From assembly GCA_015490255.1 (NCBI GenBank), contig WFYF01000075.1:1-10221 (forward strand): 10,221 nt of DNA, read 5' to 3'. A program made the position numbers and the translations under genes. Of the stretch, positions 9,168 through 10,221 are shown in pieces; positions within the stretch are counted from its first letter, which is position 1; each line of letters opens with the position of its first letter. The notes beneath the pieces are model-generated. The model did no database searches, was not told where the DNA came from, and worked only from the letters and a program-made list of their open reading frames with translations. Origin of the DNA: Caldifarciminota bacterium (GTDB lineage: Bacteria; Hydrothermota; Hydrothermia; S141-80).

Positions 9168-10221
9168 CGAACTCCGGAACCCCCTCCACCGGTATCCCAG
9201 CACAACTCCCCACCACAGGATCCATCCCACCCAGGCAGGGAGGTGGACCGGTGCGGTGAGGGAGAGATTCACGGTGGCCAGCAGGGCAAAACCCAGGCCC
9301 ACCAGCGTGTCGCCGGCGATGATGCCGGAAGCATAGAGCACCTCCCGGCCGGTACCCCGGGCCAGCAAACCTCCCAGGAAGATGGGAACGGAAAGTTCCA
9401 GAGGGAGATAGAGTCCCACGGCCACGGGGAGGGAAGCGATGCCGAGGAGCTCAAACACCAGCGCCACCACCGCACCGGCTCCCATGAGGGTCCAGGGGAG
9501 GCCTCCCTGAAAAACCCCTTCCACCACGAGGCGCATCAGAGTAGCCTGGGGAGCGGGAAGCTCCCGGGATCCGATGCCATACGTTTCGTGCAGGAGGAGC
9601 ACCACCCAGCCGATGGCCGCGGCGGACACCAGCACTCCCAGGATCTCCGCAACCTGCTGGGTTCGGGGGGTCGCGCCCACAAGGTATCCGGTTTTGAGGT
9701 CCTGGGCCGTGTCCCCGGCCACGGCAGCGGCGATGCACACCACCGCCCCCACCGTGAGGGCGGCCAGCATTCCGGGCGTCCCTGTAACACCCATCTGAAC
9801 CAGGAGGAGGGAGATCAGAACCAGCGTGGCGATGGTCATGCCAGAAACCGGATTGGAAGAACTTCCCACCAGCCCCGTGATACGGCCGGAAACGCCGGCG
9901 AACAGCACACCGAACACCAGGGTCCCCACCGCGGCGACGGGAGGGAGTCCGAGGGCCATCAGAGCCAGGGCCAGCAAACCGATCCCGGCAAGGACGGACC
10001 GGGTGGAGAGGTCACCGGATGGGAGACGTTTCCGCTTCCGGAAAAGCGCCTGGAGGGCTCTGAGAAAGGCCACAATGCCACCCGCGAGCACCGCACCGGC
10101 GCCGGTGTACCGGATGGTGGACCCCCAGATCGCATAGGCATCTTCCGGAGAGGCAAGTCCCTGTCCCCGGAGAAAGAGAATGAGGGGAAGGAAGGCCCCC
10201 CATCCCAGAACTCCTCCTGCA
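9129..10221 (-). CDS. OPT-family oligopeptide/metal-chelate transporter, N-terminal part beyond window
   Basis: The frame is open from the right edge (first full codon at 10220) to TAA at 9129-9131, giving the last 363 residues of a larger protein. Bacterial OPT transporters are usually 600 residues or more, so roughly half is missing. OPT proteins take up small peptides or metal chelates across the inner membrane. Hallmarks, counted from the first visible residue: G-G-V-L-G-W at 2-7, S-S-N-P-V-S-G-M-T-I-A-T-L at 121-133, A-G-D-T-A-Q-D-L-K-T-G-Y-L-V-G-A-T-P (168-185), S-L-P-V-A-V-G-L-Y-L-P-L-E-L-S-V-P (263-279) and S-G-I-I-A-G-D-T-L-V-G-L-G-F-A-L-L (298-314). Many hydrophobic spans are seen. 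The last 12 residues (W-A-V-E-D-S-N-L-R-P-P-D) are encoded antisense inside the tRNA-Lys gene, and the stop falls in its anticodon loop. This tail is therefore probably non-family sequence added by read-through into the tRNA. The substrate cannot be told. Confidence 0.93.
   Translation of the reverse strand, partial: AGGVLGWGAFLPLILFLRGQGLASPEDAYAIWGSTIRYTGAGAVLAGGIVAFLRALQALFRKRKRLPSGDLSTRSVLAGIGLLALALMALGLPPVAAVGTLVFGVLFAGVSGRITGLVGSSSNPVSGMTIATLVLISLLLVQMGVTGTPGMLAALTVGAVVCIAAAVAGDTAQDLKTGYLVGATPRTQQVAEILGVLVSAAAIGWVVLLLHETYGIGSRELPAPQATLMRLVVEGVFQGGLPWTLMGAGAVVALVFELLGIASLPVAVGLYLPLELSVPIFLGGLLARGTGREVLYASGIIAGDTLVGLGFALLATVNLSLTAPVHLPAWVGWILWWGVVLGYRWRGFRSSWAVEDSNLRPPD

Noticed and set aside
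9168..9215. Rho-independent terminator after tRNA-Lys
   Set aside because: Only an imperfect CCGGA/CCGG pairing is visible, with no following T-run, and it lies in transporter coding sequence.

Overview
The window is GC-rich bacterial chromosome, almost fully coding. Nearly every gene lies on the minus strand, so transcription runs from high to low coordinates. Several products look exported: a secreted Asp-box beta-propeller, a possible outer-membrane protein, and a TPR protein anchored in the inner membrane. Together with the general style of the genes, this suggests a Gram-negative bacterium, perhaps a little-cultured lineage of the FCB or WOR-3/Hydrothermae kind. That placement is a weak inference; no marker here fixes the phylum.

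Layout, in the direction of minus-strand transcription. (1) 10221-9129: the C-terminal part of an OPT-family oligopeptide/metal transporter, which continues past the right edge. Its last 12 codons and stop lie antisense inside a tRNA gene. (2) 9095-9167, plus strand: tRNA-Lys(TTT) with its own promoter. (3) 9019-9083: a compact divergent promoter region. One promoter faces right to the tRNA and one faces left to a long operon. (4) 8951-1: eight tightly packed minus-strand genes. In order they are a YtxH-like membrane-anchored coiled-coil protein; gap (GAPDH); pgk (phosphoglycerate kinase); a TPR protein with one internal membrane span, a Pro-rich linker and a DUF4388-like C-terminal domain; a small exported protein that may be a beta-barrel; recR; a polytopic GT-C-like membrane protein; and a large secreted protein with ten Asp-box (BNR) repeats that runs off the left edge. 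Neighbouring genes overlap by 1 to 4 bases or are 1 to 19 bases apart, so they are very probably co-transcribed and in part translationally coupled.

The operon mixes two consecutive lower-glycolysis enzymes, a recombination mediator and several envelope proteins of unknown role. gap and pgk work together: GAPDH makes 1,3-bisphosphoglycerate and PGK uses it to make ATP. The envelope genes may form a functional set (exported propeller, GT-C-like membrane protein, TPR anchor, possible barrel), but only their co-location supports this. I see no CRISPR array, transposase, integrase, toxin-antitoxin pair or recognisable defence system. The most unusual points are the transporter/tRNA antisense overlap, the altered Toprim motif in RecR, the trans-membrane TPR/DUF4388-like architecture and the continuous overlap chain of the operon. 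No intergenic stretch exceeds about 150 bases.
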